A program made the translations under genes and the position numbers. A DNA stretch of 64,000 nt from Quillaja saponaria (taxonomy: Eukaryota; Streptophyta; Magnoliopsida; Fabales; Quillajaceae): positions 5,704,001-5,768,000 of the forward strand of contig CM055611.1 of assembly GCA_029379385.1 (NCBI GenBank), written 5' to 3'. Shown here in pieces: positions 35,170-46,813 of the stretch (positions within the stretch are counted from its first letter, which is position 1; each line of letters starts with the position of its first letter). Below the pieces are notes generated by a model. The model made no database searches. It saw nothing but the letters and a program-made list of their open reading frames with translations, and had not been told where the DNA came from.

Positions 35170-35255
35170 TTTGGTTGGGTTCATACTATGGGAATGAGTC
35201 ATTCTGGTTAGGTTCATACTAGGGGAATGAGTCATTCTCGGTGGACCGTTACTTC
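35170..35255. repeat. Short tandem repeat in intron 3
   Basis: Two adjacent units of about 33 bp, each GGTT.GGTTCATACTA.GGGAATGAGTCATTCT, with a diverged third (AGGGGAACAAGTCATTCTTT) near 35,105. Confidence 0.7.
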
Positions 35256-35925
35256 ACATGATTTTAAAGCCTATATTAGTAAATGATCACTCTTTCCCCT
35301 TGCCTTCAAGTGTTGGTTGATTCTTGCCTTTCACACGAGAAGTTGATCCCTGTGAGCTTGCTTAAATATTGTAAATCTTAGGATACCTCCACCACTTGGT
35401 TCCATACTCCATAGAAGAATTGTTAGTTGAGTCTCTTGGTTTGATGCTTGCTAGTTGCGTCAATTCTGAATATTATGTATTGTTTTTATCAAGTGATTAA
35501 AATAAGTTCCTTGTAATTCCAAGATCCTAAAAGATATTCAGAATTTGGGTCTTTAACCATGTCAATATTTTTTGGTTTTCTCACTTTTTATTGATGTAAT
35601 ATGAGGAGTGGAGGGAGACTAAAAATTACATGGAAAAAATGCTTGAGAATGATATGGTTGCTCTAGGCGTCAATAAAAGTGATGCATTGGATTGATGCAA
35701 ATAGAAGAAAATGATTCATTTAGCTGATCTCAACTAGTTTGAGATTTAAGGCTTTGTTGAGTTGAGATGTTTGCATTTGACGAGCATGAGCTATATTATT
35801 AATGAATCGTTATGGTCCCATATCTTCCATGCTGAAAATAGAATGTGTAAATGTTGTCTTTGTTACATCATACATATGTGGAGATGTCTTCATTATTATT
35901 ATTATTTTGCCCTTTTTGCTTCCAG

Positions 35926-36088
35926 CTTTGGTGCGTACTTTCAAAGACTTTAGCTGAGGATGCTGCCTGGAAATTCGTTAACGAAAATAATATAGATATG
36001 ATTACCATTAACCCAGGAATGGTGATTGGCCCACTGTTGCAACCAACACTCAACACAAGTGCTGCTGCAGTTCTGAATTTAATAAACG
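35926..36088 (+). CDS. Reductase exon 4 (catalytic Tyr replaced by Cys)
   Basis: Acceptor TTCCAG, donor AACG/GTACTT. It reads [20 protein letters not shown], then [20 protein letters not shown] and [13 protein letters not shown]. In this family the third residue is Tyr ([11 protein letters not shown]), the proton donor of YxxxK; here the codon at 35,932-35,934 is TGC. The Lys is kept (35,944). Confidence 0.9.
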
Positions 36089-37719
36089 GTACTTCCTTTC
36101 TAGAGGCAAAGTTGATACTGAACATTGACCCTGATATCTGATTAATATGGATAAGTAATTTTCTTAAAGTAGACTTGTTTTCAAGATCTAAGATTAGATA
36201 ATAAAGTACAAACTCTACTGTTTGGCTTAGGGTTAGGGGGATGGCAGAGAAAAATTATTATTACAACTGTATTTATGGACTTGTCTTAAGAAGATGTAAA
36301 CTGAAACCAGGATTTTTTTCATGTACATTTTTAGAATATTCACATAGTCATGTCTATCCTGGCCTCCTATTTTCTATCCTTGTCAACATCTATAGTTCAT
36401 CGAAGAAATCAAGAAATAATTAGTTTTCCTTTTCTGTCAAATGCGTTATGTTATGTGCTCAATCTTTAGTTGCATGCACAAATTTCATTAAAAACATGCC
36501 AATTATATATTTTACTATTTTCTTCGTTGTAAACAACATTATAAGATTTTATGTATGAACAAATTTGGGTGTGTTTGATTTTATTGGATAATTTTTTCCA
36601 GAAGATATGATTTGTATAATATATTTTGTTATACATATTTTAATTATATTAAGAGATTACATATGTCAGGTCCTATATATAGCCCACATAAATAAACAAT
36701 AGATATTAGGCCACCTAGATGTGGGCTTCATAACTGGAAATCTATTTCAAGGAGGGCATTCTTGGAAATCAAAATATTCTACCTCATCCCTGACTTACAT
36801 AAATACTATCAATAATTATATAAAACAAAGCAGGCTGATGACCTTTGAGTCTACTTACACCCTCTAAGATAAGTCTAGTTAGGTCGGATAGATATGTATG
36901 TGGGTGCTCAGATACCAAGCTGATATAGGACAGATAAGACAGCAAGAGATTTCAATTTTTTCTAGGAATATTTAGCTGTTGAAATTCTGGTGAACAGCAT
37001 GAAAATTGGGAATTTTGAGGCTATGGTCATCTACCCAGATATTTAAAGGATTAAAGGTCTATTTAGGGTGTAATAAGGTGGCAGGATGAAAGGGAACCGA
37101 TTCAGGTCTTTGCTGGGGCAGTGAGTACTTCACAGTACTAGTGAACAGTGCTTTAGGTCTCCTAATGTTTAGAAGGCTGAAACTGATTTAACATATCTGT
37201 AACATTATAACATTGATAACTTGCATAATTTAGAATGTCGAAGATGAAAAGTTGGCATCAGACCGGTTCTATAGACTGCATATTTAGGAAGAAAATAAGA
37301 ATTACCACACACTAAAAGCAAGAAGCTCTATGGCCTCTGAACTTTCAAGCTTGTTTTTCCTTGTTTGAATGTCAATGTGTTCTTAATATTTGGCCAATTC
37401 CTAATCCTTGTAGCATGAAATTGCATAGGAGTCATGCATAGTGAGGAATTCCAATTCCAAAAACATTCCAAAAGCTGATGAAATTCTCATAGTTCATTCT
37501 TCTTTGATTTGAATGAATTACATCAATGTATAAACTTACATACTTGTCTTATAGGGGCAATTGCTAATCCTTGTATCAGTATGATTTAAAATCCAACTAT
37601 AAAAGACCATAACTTAAACCACTAATATCATTTAATATGACTTTTATAAGACATAGGTCCAAGTACAGCCTAAAATAATTATGAAAATACATCTCACCTC
37701 AATTAAGCCTTAAAACTAG

Positions 37720-38065
37720 TTGCGGCCAGCTACATGAATACTTTCCTCTATTCGCATCGATCTAAGACATCATTTTCGATAATATCATAAGCAATCATAT
37801 TCTTCTCAATGACTTCTCACCATGTAATTCTTGGTCTCCCTCTACTAGCCCATTTACCAACTCTTTCCACCTGCACCAAGTCTGGCATATGTTGGATATG
37901 TCCTAACTATCGTAAGCAGTTCTCTCTCATTTTCTCGTCAATGGGAACAACTAACCTTCCTACATATCTCTTCATTTCGTATTTTATCTTTTTTTTATAT
38001 GTTATGTCATCCATCATAATATTTACATTTCAGCCACTCTTATCTTGTGTGAGTGTTATTTCTTA
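37720..38065 (-). mobile_element. RTE-type LINE C-terminal fragment
   Basis: The minus strand reads EKMRENCLR, stop, LGHIQHMP, then VERVGKWASRGRPRITW, stop, EVIEKNM and IENDVLDRC. This is the C-terminal tail of RTE-clade LINE proteins (LRWLGH...RGRPRKTW.EVI..DM). Both stops stand where Trp is expected (TGG to TAG and TGA). It lies in reductase intron 4, in antisense. The upstream reverse transcriptase is absent, consistent with 5' truncation. Confidence 0.7.
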
Positions 38066-38870
38066 ATTGCACAATATTTAAAACCAAACATTATAACTGT
38101 TAAAACAACAACGAAAATAGGATGAAATCTAGAATTGAAAAACGAAAACAAGTAAAAGAAAGACTATAAAATGTATTAAGGTTTGGCTCAATCTAGCCCT
38201 ACGTCCTCACTGAAAAGTTCGAAATTCACTATTCTGTTCTTAGAGAAAGTACAAGTATCTTGCTTAAAACAAAAAAAACATAAACCCTAAAACTAACTGT
38301 CTTTATATATAGGCTACAAGAAAAACAAATCATAAAAAAAAATTCACTGCTTCATGAACTAAAACTTATTTTTCGTGTTGCACTGCAAAATTTTGGCCCA
38401 ATCAGGAAACACAAGACAAAACACTGGTCTCAAGGTCGACTTATTCCTTTCAACATATCTAGGATCTTAAGATCACATAAAACACTCGTGGCACCTCACC
38501 ATTTCATCTATCTTAACTTATTAAGTTATACACCATAAAGGCCTAATAGTAGATAACTAAAAGATGAACCAAACTTGCAGTTTTCATACTGCACAGTAGT
38601 TCGAGCAGTAACCTAAGGATAAGATTTTTTTAATTAAATGGCTCCTGCACCATCATCTCTATGCATAAGTTTCTCTTAAAGTTTTACAGAGTAAGTTTTC
38701 TTCATCAAGCATGTAAACGTGCAATTAATTGTTGATTTAGCTCTATTTCTTCTCTTCAAAATTAATATTGACAACTAGTTTATATTTATGAGTAGTCTTA
38801 GTCTTGTTGCACTATTCTTCTTAATATATGAGGCTTGTTTCAAGATTTAGTTCCTTTTTTTTATAAACAG

Positions 38871-39057
38871 GAGCAAAAATTTTTCCAAATGCTACTCTTG
38901 GATGGATTAATGTCAAAGATGTTGCCAATGCTCATATTCAAGCATTTGAGATTCCTTCAGCTAGTGGAAGATACTGTTTGGTTGAGAAAGTCGTACACTT
39001 CTCAGAAGTTGTGAAGATCTTGCACGAGCTTTACCCCAATGTACAACTTCTTGGGAA
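38871..39057 (+). CDS. Reductase exon 5
   Basis: Acceptor AAACAG, donor GGGAA/GTAAGT. It reads [60 protein letters not shown]. Open and conserved. The sister at 15,970 shares about 140 bp of it. Confidence 0.9.
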
Positions 39058-39865
39058 GTAAGTTCTTCCTTCATATGATTTTAAATTTTGAGTTATACAT
39101 GAATTGCTATTCTCCATAAAGTAGCTTCATTTGCGGATCCTGTCAGTGTTAATTTTTTTTTTTTTGGAACTCAACTTTGATGTAATATATATTGTCTGTG
39201 GTGAACATTGACAAAATAATCTCATATCAAATCAAGATAGTTGGCATTCAATTTATTCATTATTTCTGCTACTTTTTGAATTTCTGAAGCTGGCCATTCC
39301 TCTTTTTTGCTTTCTGCACACATTGTCTCATGTACGTTATTACATCAAGATATATGGTTAATCAGATTATGCACAATAGATTAATGAAAAAAAAAGGTAT
39401 CTATATTTCTAATGTATAAAAGCCTTCCATATTGAATAGTTTTCTATTTTTCCTCTTATTTTCTTTAATTGTGAAGGGACTGTAGATTCTGAAAGGGAAA
39501 CCAATCTCTTTATAGGTTGTGAATTGAGATGAGCTTCAATATGATTTTTTGGGAGATTCAACTTATGTTTCCTAGAGTGTTTGAGTTCTAATTCTCTTCA
39601 ATATAGAATTGGTCTAGGAACTCTAAAAGACTAAATTTTTGAACTTGTTGGTGTTATCATCTTCTGTGTGGATAGTAGTTCTTAATTAGTCGTGGCTTTC
39701 CTGCTGATATCTTTTGATTGTCACTGAGTCTGGTCTAGTATAGATACAATTTTGTTTCTTGTGCATGATACATTATTCGAATGCTGTTTCCCGTGGTTGT
39801 CGATTTCCACTCCTCTTAGTAAACAATCTGAGGACTTACCCTTACTTATTGAATAACATTGGCAG

Positions 39866-40010
39866 GTCTGCGGATGATAAACCTTACGTGCCAACATTCC
39901 AGGTGTCCAAAGAAAAGACCAAGAGCTTGGGTATTGAATTCATTCCTTTGGAGGTTAGTCTCAAGGAAACTGTGGAAAGCTTGAAAGAAAAGAAGTTTAT
40001 CAATGTTTAG
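39866..40010 (+). CDS. Reductase exon 6, C-terminus
   Basis: Acceptor TTGGCAG. It reads [47 protein letters not shown] and stops at TAG (40,008-40,010). The KPYVPT.QVSKEK motif and the length are as in the family. The 3' flank to about 40,345 matches 18,640-18,815. Confidence 0.9.
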
Positions 40011-40354
40011 CTATGTGTTGCTCTATGAAGCACATGGCCTTCTAATCTTCTATAATACGATGATAGTATGTTCTACAACTTTTTAAGGTTGCTGCATTCC
40101 ATCTACAGACCCATCTTGTTGATATCTGTATCTAGAGTGAGTACACTTATCTTTGAAGTTTGAAGATATTGAATAAATATGTTTGGCTTCTCTGGAAATA
40201 AGACACAGGAATAAAATATCTTTGAAGACATTGAATAAACTTATGCCAGGAAATACTGCATTTCCTCTTCTTTTTTTTTTTTTTTTTTTTTGACAATGAT
40301 AAAAGCATTTCAGTCTAGACCTGTAAAATAATTCATTGCCCGTCGGTCATATAG

Positions 40355-40590
40355 GGTTGGATAATAGTATAAACTTAGGCTGTGTATGATCATATGGACA
40401 GGATGATGAAATAATATCTTATAAAAATTAAGATATGTTTAGATAAGCAATTATCTTGTTCCATGTTTGGCATATGATCAGTTAAGATGTAAGATACGAC
40501 TTAATTGTGTTTCTTAACTGTTTGGTGTAATATTATATTATATTTAATATGGCAAATTCTAATACTATTTTAACAAAATTATTCTTGAAC
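40355..40590. repeat. MITE-like repeat downstream of the reductase
   Basis: Third copy of the GGGTTGGATAATAGTATAA family (see 16,838 and 18,815), positioned after the exon 6 flank as in the duplicated block. Confidence 0.5.
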
Positions 40591-41365
40591 AAAAAAAATA
40601 TAAAAATCATGAAACTCATAAATTTATAATTTATATATATATTAATTGTAATTTAATTTTTTTTACATATTTTTTCACATTATTCTAATTTTTTGTTATA
40701 TATATATAGTTGGATGTCTGATTAGAGGAATTCTAAACAGATGAATTTAAATATGGGGTTGAAGAGTTTATATAATTTGCACTAGAAAATACAAAAAAGA
40801 ATTGCGAGCAATAAGGGTATTTTGTGTTATTCTTGTACAATATATAAGAACAAAAAATGGAGGGAACCATTGGAAATTTCAAAACATTTGTAAAATAAGA
40901 GTATTAGAAAAAGATATTAAAATTGGACAATGTATGGTGAGAAATTTTTGAAAGATGACGAATCTGAACCCTTATATATATATATATATATATGGTCATG
41001 GACAATGTTCTTTATGGACCCATACATACAAAAAGATGATGATCATGTACATGAGAAATATCTAAATCAATCGTGTCCAAATTTACGACTTTTATAGCAT
41101 GACAATGAGCCTTTATGAGAAGGTTGCGACTATTGAACACACTGTTTTGCCTACAATTTCACAATTATTAAATTTAAAATCAAATTGAGTGAAAAGCATT
41201 ATGATCGAATGTTGAGATAATCAATAGTATGTTGCTGAAAACAGAGAAGTTACCAATAATTTTTAAAGATCAAGGAAAGTGGTTGATGAACTGGGATTAG
41301 AATATAAAAAAATACATACATACCCAAATGATTGTACCTTATACTATGACAAAAAAGAAGATAAG

Positions 41366-43330
41366 ACAAAGGCCCTTGTTTGATCCCTACAATTATGGTA
41401 CACTACGAAAGCATTTATAGTGAAGATCCCTGCACTAAAGCCCTAAGAGGAACATAGCTACAAATTGAAGGTAAAGCTTGTCATAGACTGTGGGAAGATT
41501 ATTTGGTTTGTTTGTATGAATGGGATCACTATAAGAATGGTCAAGGAAATGCATGATGTCACAATTTGTCTTGTGAGAATTGTAAGATTTTAAGAAAGAT
41601 CTTGAAAGGCATATCAGATAAGATTGTTTGGAGGATACTCTCACCAAGATAACCAAATGGAAGAGTAGAATCCTTAAGAACAATATTGTAGCCGAATTGT
41701 GAAAAATAAGCTAAGAGCCAATATTGGACCAATAAGATCAGTCTAGAAAGAGAAAGTTTCTTGTTAGAATAAGGTTTACTACATCAGTGAGAGATTGGTA
41801 AACACTGGCTAGAAGAAACATCGATAGGCCATAAACTTCTCATTCAGCTTAACTTAAGGCTAGAGGAATATAATCGATCACCGTCTGATCGACAACAAAA
41901 CATAAAATGTATTTGCAAAACCAATAAAGGAAGACCATATATTCTTCATGGGTAATTTCACCATTAAACTGTTTGTAATAAACAATAAAATTTGCTATCG
42001 GCCTTGATTTCTTTGTAAATTTTAAAGTTAAAACTCTCTTGGGGTTTGGTAAAGGCATTAATATCATCCCCATTACACCTTGGGCAAAAATGCATGCTCA
42101 TATTAGGAATAGTGATGGTCATCATGTCACAAGGAAAGTGAAAAACATTACTGCTTTTTGACTAAAAGCAAGCAGCGTCTGTTATCAATTTGATATTAGT
42201 CTCAATAGGATGCAAAGACATTCAATTTAGATGAAGAAGACCTTGCTTTTTGATGCTATCTTTCATGAACAAATTAAATTCTCTTAGTCCATATCTCAAA
42301 TATAGCATCTATCAGTGGCCAAGTTCTAATTGGCCCTCGATAGGCAAAAAATGACGAGTCTAGATGGTCATGCAGAAGAAGGTTCTCCAAGAAGTGAAGT
42401 ACATAGCCTTGGTTTAGTAATGTTGTGGCTTTTTTAAGAGGTGTTGTGCTCCTATAGCTCTTTTAGAGTTGTTTTTAATAAGTTACAGCAGTAATGTTTG
42501 GTAAAATAATACAAAAGTTGCTCTCAATAAGTAGAAGCCACAAATTAGTGTTTTGTAAATTCATTGTACAACTTGTTTCAAAGATTTAAATTGACTATAA
42601 TAGATATTAATAATAAAAAATAATAATTAACCTACTGCATTAATTAATAAAATGATAAAGGAATTTGCAGAGAAATGGAGAAGATTTAAACTTATTGGAA
42701 AGGTAAAGAAGAGTTTCATATTCTGTGACACCTTATACACAGCTTTAAAAGCCTGGTTTCTTAAATCAAATAAATTAAGAAGCCATCAGAAAAGGGACAC
42801 GTGGCTAACTAATGCTAGAGGCATTACATAAACCTACAATATATGCAAAATGAAGCATTAAATGATTTGATACATTACAGAAGCTAAGATTTCAGATGAT
42901 TTGAATTTTTGGATTCCAAAGCATTTATTGTTAGTAGTTGAATCTGTTTTTAACCACATTACTTCAATGTATTCAACATAAGGGAATAAAGCATTGTTGA
43001 CACCCCAAATTCACATCTTATATGTCGAATGGAATGTCAAATTTTTCATAAGAATTTGGTCGAATATAATCATGGATTTACTTGCTGAACAGAGCAAATG
43101 TAGCATTTAGACTAAGTTAATGCTATGCCAAATGAAGGAAAAAAAGTGGTCACTATATGAGGCGATATTTGTGTAAATTTAAACCCAATTTAGTGAAGTA
43201 TTGGATGTCGAATCTTGGGAATGTGCAGATTTTACAAGAAATTTTAGTGTAAGAAAATTAATTATAGTATTTATTAGGAAATAATTTGTATAAAATTACG
43301 AATTGATTTTTTTTTTAATTTTCTAAAATT
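41366..43330 (-). pseudogene. Plant mobile domain (PMD)-like remnant, copy d (best preserved)
   Basis: The minus strand of 41,849-42,073 is an open 74-codon frame with FNGEITHEEYMVFLYWF, then KYILCFVVDQ and DYIPLALS. Directly downstream (RC of about 41,769-41,836, another frame) is LSMFLLASVYQSLTDVVNL. These match the order of the plant mobile domain: EEY.AFL..WL.KY.., then IPLA..L, then .LAS.YR.L. A further frame (41,435-41,683) continues with KSYNSHKTNCDIMHFLDHSY. Stops and shifts between pieces make it a pseudogene. PMD proteins exist as host genes and within transposons; the repetition here (four copies) favours a transposon or its captured fragment. A segment at 42,415-42,655 is unique to this copy. 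Confidence 0.6.
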
Positions 43331-43349
43331 TAGTAATATAGGTATTTTA

Positions 43350-43690
43350 AAAAAAACACATTAAACACATTTTTAATTTTGTTTTCTCCGAAGCTAGAAA
43401 AATTAATTGCTTAGGCGGACAAGAAAATTAAAATTAAAATTGAACATCACATCAAATCTCACAAAAGAAATAAAACACAAATGAAAATAGTGTGACAGTG
43501 AAAGATTTGCAAAATAAGTTTGACCCCCGTCAAATTCACGTAGCTCAAGTCTATATAATTGGAGAGTCTGTAACTGTCCAGTAATCAAAAGTTCCAACAT
43601 AAGCACTACACAGCAGCCGGCAGCTGAAGAAGATGTAGCGAGAGGAGGAATATGAGCAGTGTTGCCGGAAAGGTGGTGTGCGTGATCCTA
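43350..43690 (+). pseudogene. Reductase promoter and first codons, truncated copy
   Basis: Promoter homologue of 30,450-31,044. It carries TCTATATAATTGG (about 43,550), a likely TATA box, then the 5' leader CAGCTGAAGAAGATGTAGCGAG and the ATG at 43,653. The frame reads [11 protein letters not shown], without the extra A seen at 31,068, then departs after GTGCGTGATCC (about 43,688) into unrelated sequence. The rest of the gene is missing. Confidence 0.85.
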
Positions 43691-43859
43691 GTGAAAATAA
43701 CAAATGGCATCCACACAAAATATAAAAGAAAAAAACAATCAATAACAAAAATTACGTAGTTTCCCCTTGCATATCTTCACCAATGAAAAAAGAATTTACT
43801 AATGTTCTAAAAAATATTATATAGGAAGCTAGACAGTAAATGGAGGTAGGAACTGATCT

Positions 43860-44550
43860 GTTTTGTTTTCTATTACTTGTTGGCAGTGGAAGTGGAGCAA
43901 CAAGAGTCTTTTTCAAGATGGCTTTCAATGGCCCCTTTCCTCGATGAGTGATATTAATAAGTTTCTTATGGAAATTGAGAGTGCAGAGAGGACCCATGCA
44001 CTGGTCTTTCCTGCTAGACAAACTTCTAGTATGTGGGTGAGTTGGAGGGCTCCGCCAGAGTTTTGGGTGAAACTCAACACGGATGGCGCCTCACGGGATA
44101 ATTCAGGAGTGGCTATAGTGCTGCTGGAATCCTTCGGAATGATCAAGGAGGTAGGGTGTATGGCTTTGGGAAGAAGATAGGTTGGTGTTGTTTTGTTAAA
44201 GCTGAACTATGAGCTCTGAGACTGGGTTTACTAGCTGCTTGGAACAGAGGCTTCAGAAAAGTTTGGACAGAGATGGACTTGCAGGTTATTATTCACCCTA
44301 TTTGGAAGGAAGATTGTAGTAACAATGCATATAAACCATTAATTATTGATGTTAAAAGGCTTTTGAAGTTAGATTGGGAAGTTCATTTGAGTCATTTTCA
44401 TTGCCAAGGCAACAAGGTAGTTGACTTCTTAGCTAAGCCTTAGCTGATCAAGATCGTGAGATAGACTTGATGAATGTTCCTCGGCTCTGCGTCTCCTCTT
44501 TGAAGCTAACAATACAAGAGTGGCATGGCAACATAGGATTGCCATAACTA
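43860..44550 (+). mobile_element. LINE RNase H domain fragment
   Basis: The plus strand reads SWRAPPEFWVKLNTDGASR (43,863-44,180 frame), the conserved start of the plant RNase H domain attached to L1-type LINEs, with the first catalytic Asp (NTDGA) present. Frames then shift: KAELWALRLGLL-like and WTEMDLQVIIH follow near 44,200-44,290, and LSHFHCQGNKVVDFLAK near 44,390-44,440. No reverse transcriptase is upstream, so this is a 5'-truncated or rearranged LINE tail beside the broken reductase promoter. Confidence 0.75.
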
Positions 44551-44589
44551 GCCCGTAGGCCTTTCTTTTGCTGCTGTGTTTCTTTCCTT

Positions 44590-44890
44590 TATTATATATA
44601 GAAAAAGATTATATAGAAAAAATAACACTCTACACATTACACATTGTATTCTTATAATTTTTCTCATATCCCTACCAATATCTCTGAGAGGGTTTTACAA
44701 ATATTTGATCTTTCTCATTTTTATACCTACAACTCTTACTAAGTTACATATTTATACTACATAAAACTTGTACACAGTAAATTTTTCCTCAAAGAAAACT
44801 CAATCATAATATAATTAGATTTATTTAACCACCATGATAAATCTAATTAGGAAATCTCAATCATTATCTAATTAGTTTTCTTGCCCATCA
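44590..44890. repeat. Dispersed spacer repeat, partial copy
   Basis: From about 44,700, words match the spacer at 170-330 and 22,690-22,820: CATATTTATACTACATAAAA, AAACTCAATCATAATATAAT and CATTATCTAATTAGTTTT. Confidence 0.5.
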
Positions 44891-45942
44891 AGAATGACTT
44901 AATTAGAAAACTAACAAATAAGCAATTGGGTCAAAATCAAGAAACTAAAATTCGTTTTGAGGTGCCATTTCGATGAGCCCAAAAATGGAAACGATTCAAG
45001 AAACAGTAAGGAAACTCTAATTTTTGTAGAAACACATGGAAATATATAATAAAACACATATTATAATAATTGTAGGTATCCAACATTATTAATTTAGTAC
45101 ATAAAATACCATTAAGTACATAACAAAGTAAAATTCTAAACATGGACATATAAATTGGAGAAAAATATCATATTACAATCACATCCAACCAACAGTGGAG
45201 TGGCTAATAGGTACTCAACCCATATTTAATGAAAATTTTAATTTGAACCAACATATATATGTTTTGAAATTTTAATAATATACATCATTAAGTTAAATTA
45301 AATTAATACAAAATATTTGTATAAAAATCATAATAATAAATAAATAAAAGACTAAGAAACCTAACATGGGTGAAATTCTAAAAAGAATTATCGTCTCTAA
45401 ATTATATCATTTGAATATATATCAAATAAGATTAAAAAAAAAAATTAAAATCCTAAAATATGAAGAAAACTAGAGCCAAAATTTTAGAATTTTAAATTAT
45501 GAAAATGCCCTCTTTGTGTCAAGCTCGTTTCTTGTGAAAACGATGGAAACACCTCTATTTCGTGTGAAAGCACTCCCGTTTAGTGTGAAAAAGGTGGTTG
45601 CGTTTCTGTAAGTTGCGTTTCGTTTTGAGTAGTGTAAAAACGGAAACGTTTGGCATGTTTTGATTGGTTCGACATGAATTTTTCAACATTGGTCAAAATC
45701 CCTTCAATTTCCACATTGACTCAAAACCTTCTAAACAATCTTCAATATTCCTCAATTTTCAATATTCTTCTAGACCCGTACAATAGATCATCTATCATCA
45801 ACAATAAAATTATCAAAATTTCACTTGAACATTACTCATTGAAAATCATCACTCCTGTTTCTACCTGCTCATAATAATCAACAATACCAAAATATCCCAT
45901 AATAACATCTTCTCAACTCCACATCACCAATCACCAATGACC
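44891..45942. other. AT-rich intergenic region, no gene seen
   Basis: No recognisable gene. The words TTCGTTTTGAGGTGCCATTTC (44,950) and GCGTTTCGTTTTGAGTAGTG (45,615) suggest remnants of one element, but no boundaries are clear. Confidence 0.45.
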
Positions 45943-46813
45943 AACTTGAGGGCAAAGATAAACCAAGAGGCCATCTCAGCCCGAGGTCCTAAGCTAGCTG
46001 CTAACACATTTTCATCGAGTAATAAATTTCAAAATAGAAGAACATAATGTATATAAATTACTCACAAGTGGAAAATCTAAATAATAAGATGAATATAGTT
46101 TCTAACTGAATCTACTCCAATTTTCTTGAAAATAAAAAAAAGTTGTATATATATAAATCACACAAATATAAATTCTTCCACACCAAATACAATTCCAACA
46201 AAAATACATGAACTAATAAAACCAAACCAAGGTTCCAAGAAATCTAGTAACTACTATACGCCAATAGCTAAAAAAAAAAAAAAAAAAAGTTTGATTTTAC
46301 TTTGTGTTATTATTCTCCTTTTTCAAGAGTCAGGTTTATACTTTCCTGTGATTTTTTATTTTTTTTTGTACGAAAGAGATCAATTAGGTCAATCAGCTGC
46401 AAAACGGTAGATAACTCTCTTTTCATAAAGTGGTTATACCTACAATGTGAAGGTAACACCATATTTTTATTATTTTGTTTTTTTTATTTTTATTTTATTT
46501 TTATTTTTATTTTTAAAACAAGACCTAATACATCCTATGACATAAAATGGTTATGGGTACCTACAATGTGGAGGTAACACCAAGCCTTTTTTTTTGTTAA
46601 AGAAAAGAAAAAAGCCTAATACATACTAAGACATAAAAAAAGTCCGAAAATCAAATAGTTTATTTGCGTGACCCCTTCTGTCTAATAGGCCCATTATAAT
46701 TTGTACCCAACCTTATGACTATATATGCCATCCTACTCAATACGGTTATAACTAGGGTTTTGTCATGGCCTCCTAGGGTTTTTCTCTGTGTTCTTATTAC
46801 AAGTGAAAAATAG
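45943..46813 (+). promoter_or_regulatory. F-box gene upstream region
   Basis: Homologous to 4,565-5,815 and 9,478-10,400, so it is the ancestral 5' flank. A TATA-like GACTATATATGCC lies at about 46,716 and a TAGGGTTTT motif, frequent in plant leaders, occurs twice before the start codon. The repeated GTGGTTATACCTACAATGTG and GGTTATGGGTACCTACAATG segments show a small local duplication in this flank. Confidence 0.6.

Larger units (their letters stand above)
31045..40010 (+). pseudogene. Phenylacetaldehyde/cinnamoyl-CoA reductase-like gene (extended SDR), probably inactive
   Basis: Six exons (31,045-31,166; 31,940-32,109; 33,292-33,484; 35,926-36,088; 38,871-39,057; 39,866-40,010) joined by GT..AG introns give a conceptual protein of about 325 residues, the usual length of plant NADPH-dependent aldehyde/cinnamoyl-CoA-type reductases (SDR108E, cytosolic). 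Diagnostic pieces are [17 protein letters not shown] (Rossmann GxxGxxA motif), [54 protein letters not shown] and a C-terminal [13 protein letters not shown]. Three lesions are visible: an extra A at 31,068 (stop at 31,114), an extra A at 33,371 (stop at 33,388), and TGC (Cys) where the catalytic Tyr of YxxxK belongs (35,932). All splice sites look normal, so decay is recent or the two indels are sequence errors. The exact substrate cannot be told from sequence. Confidence 0.85.
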
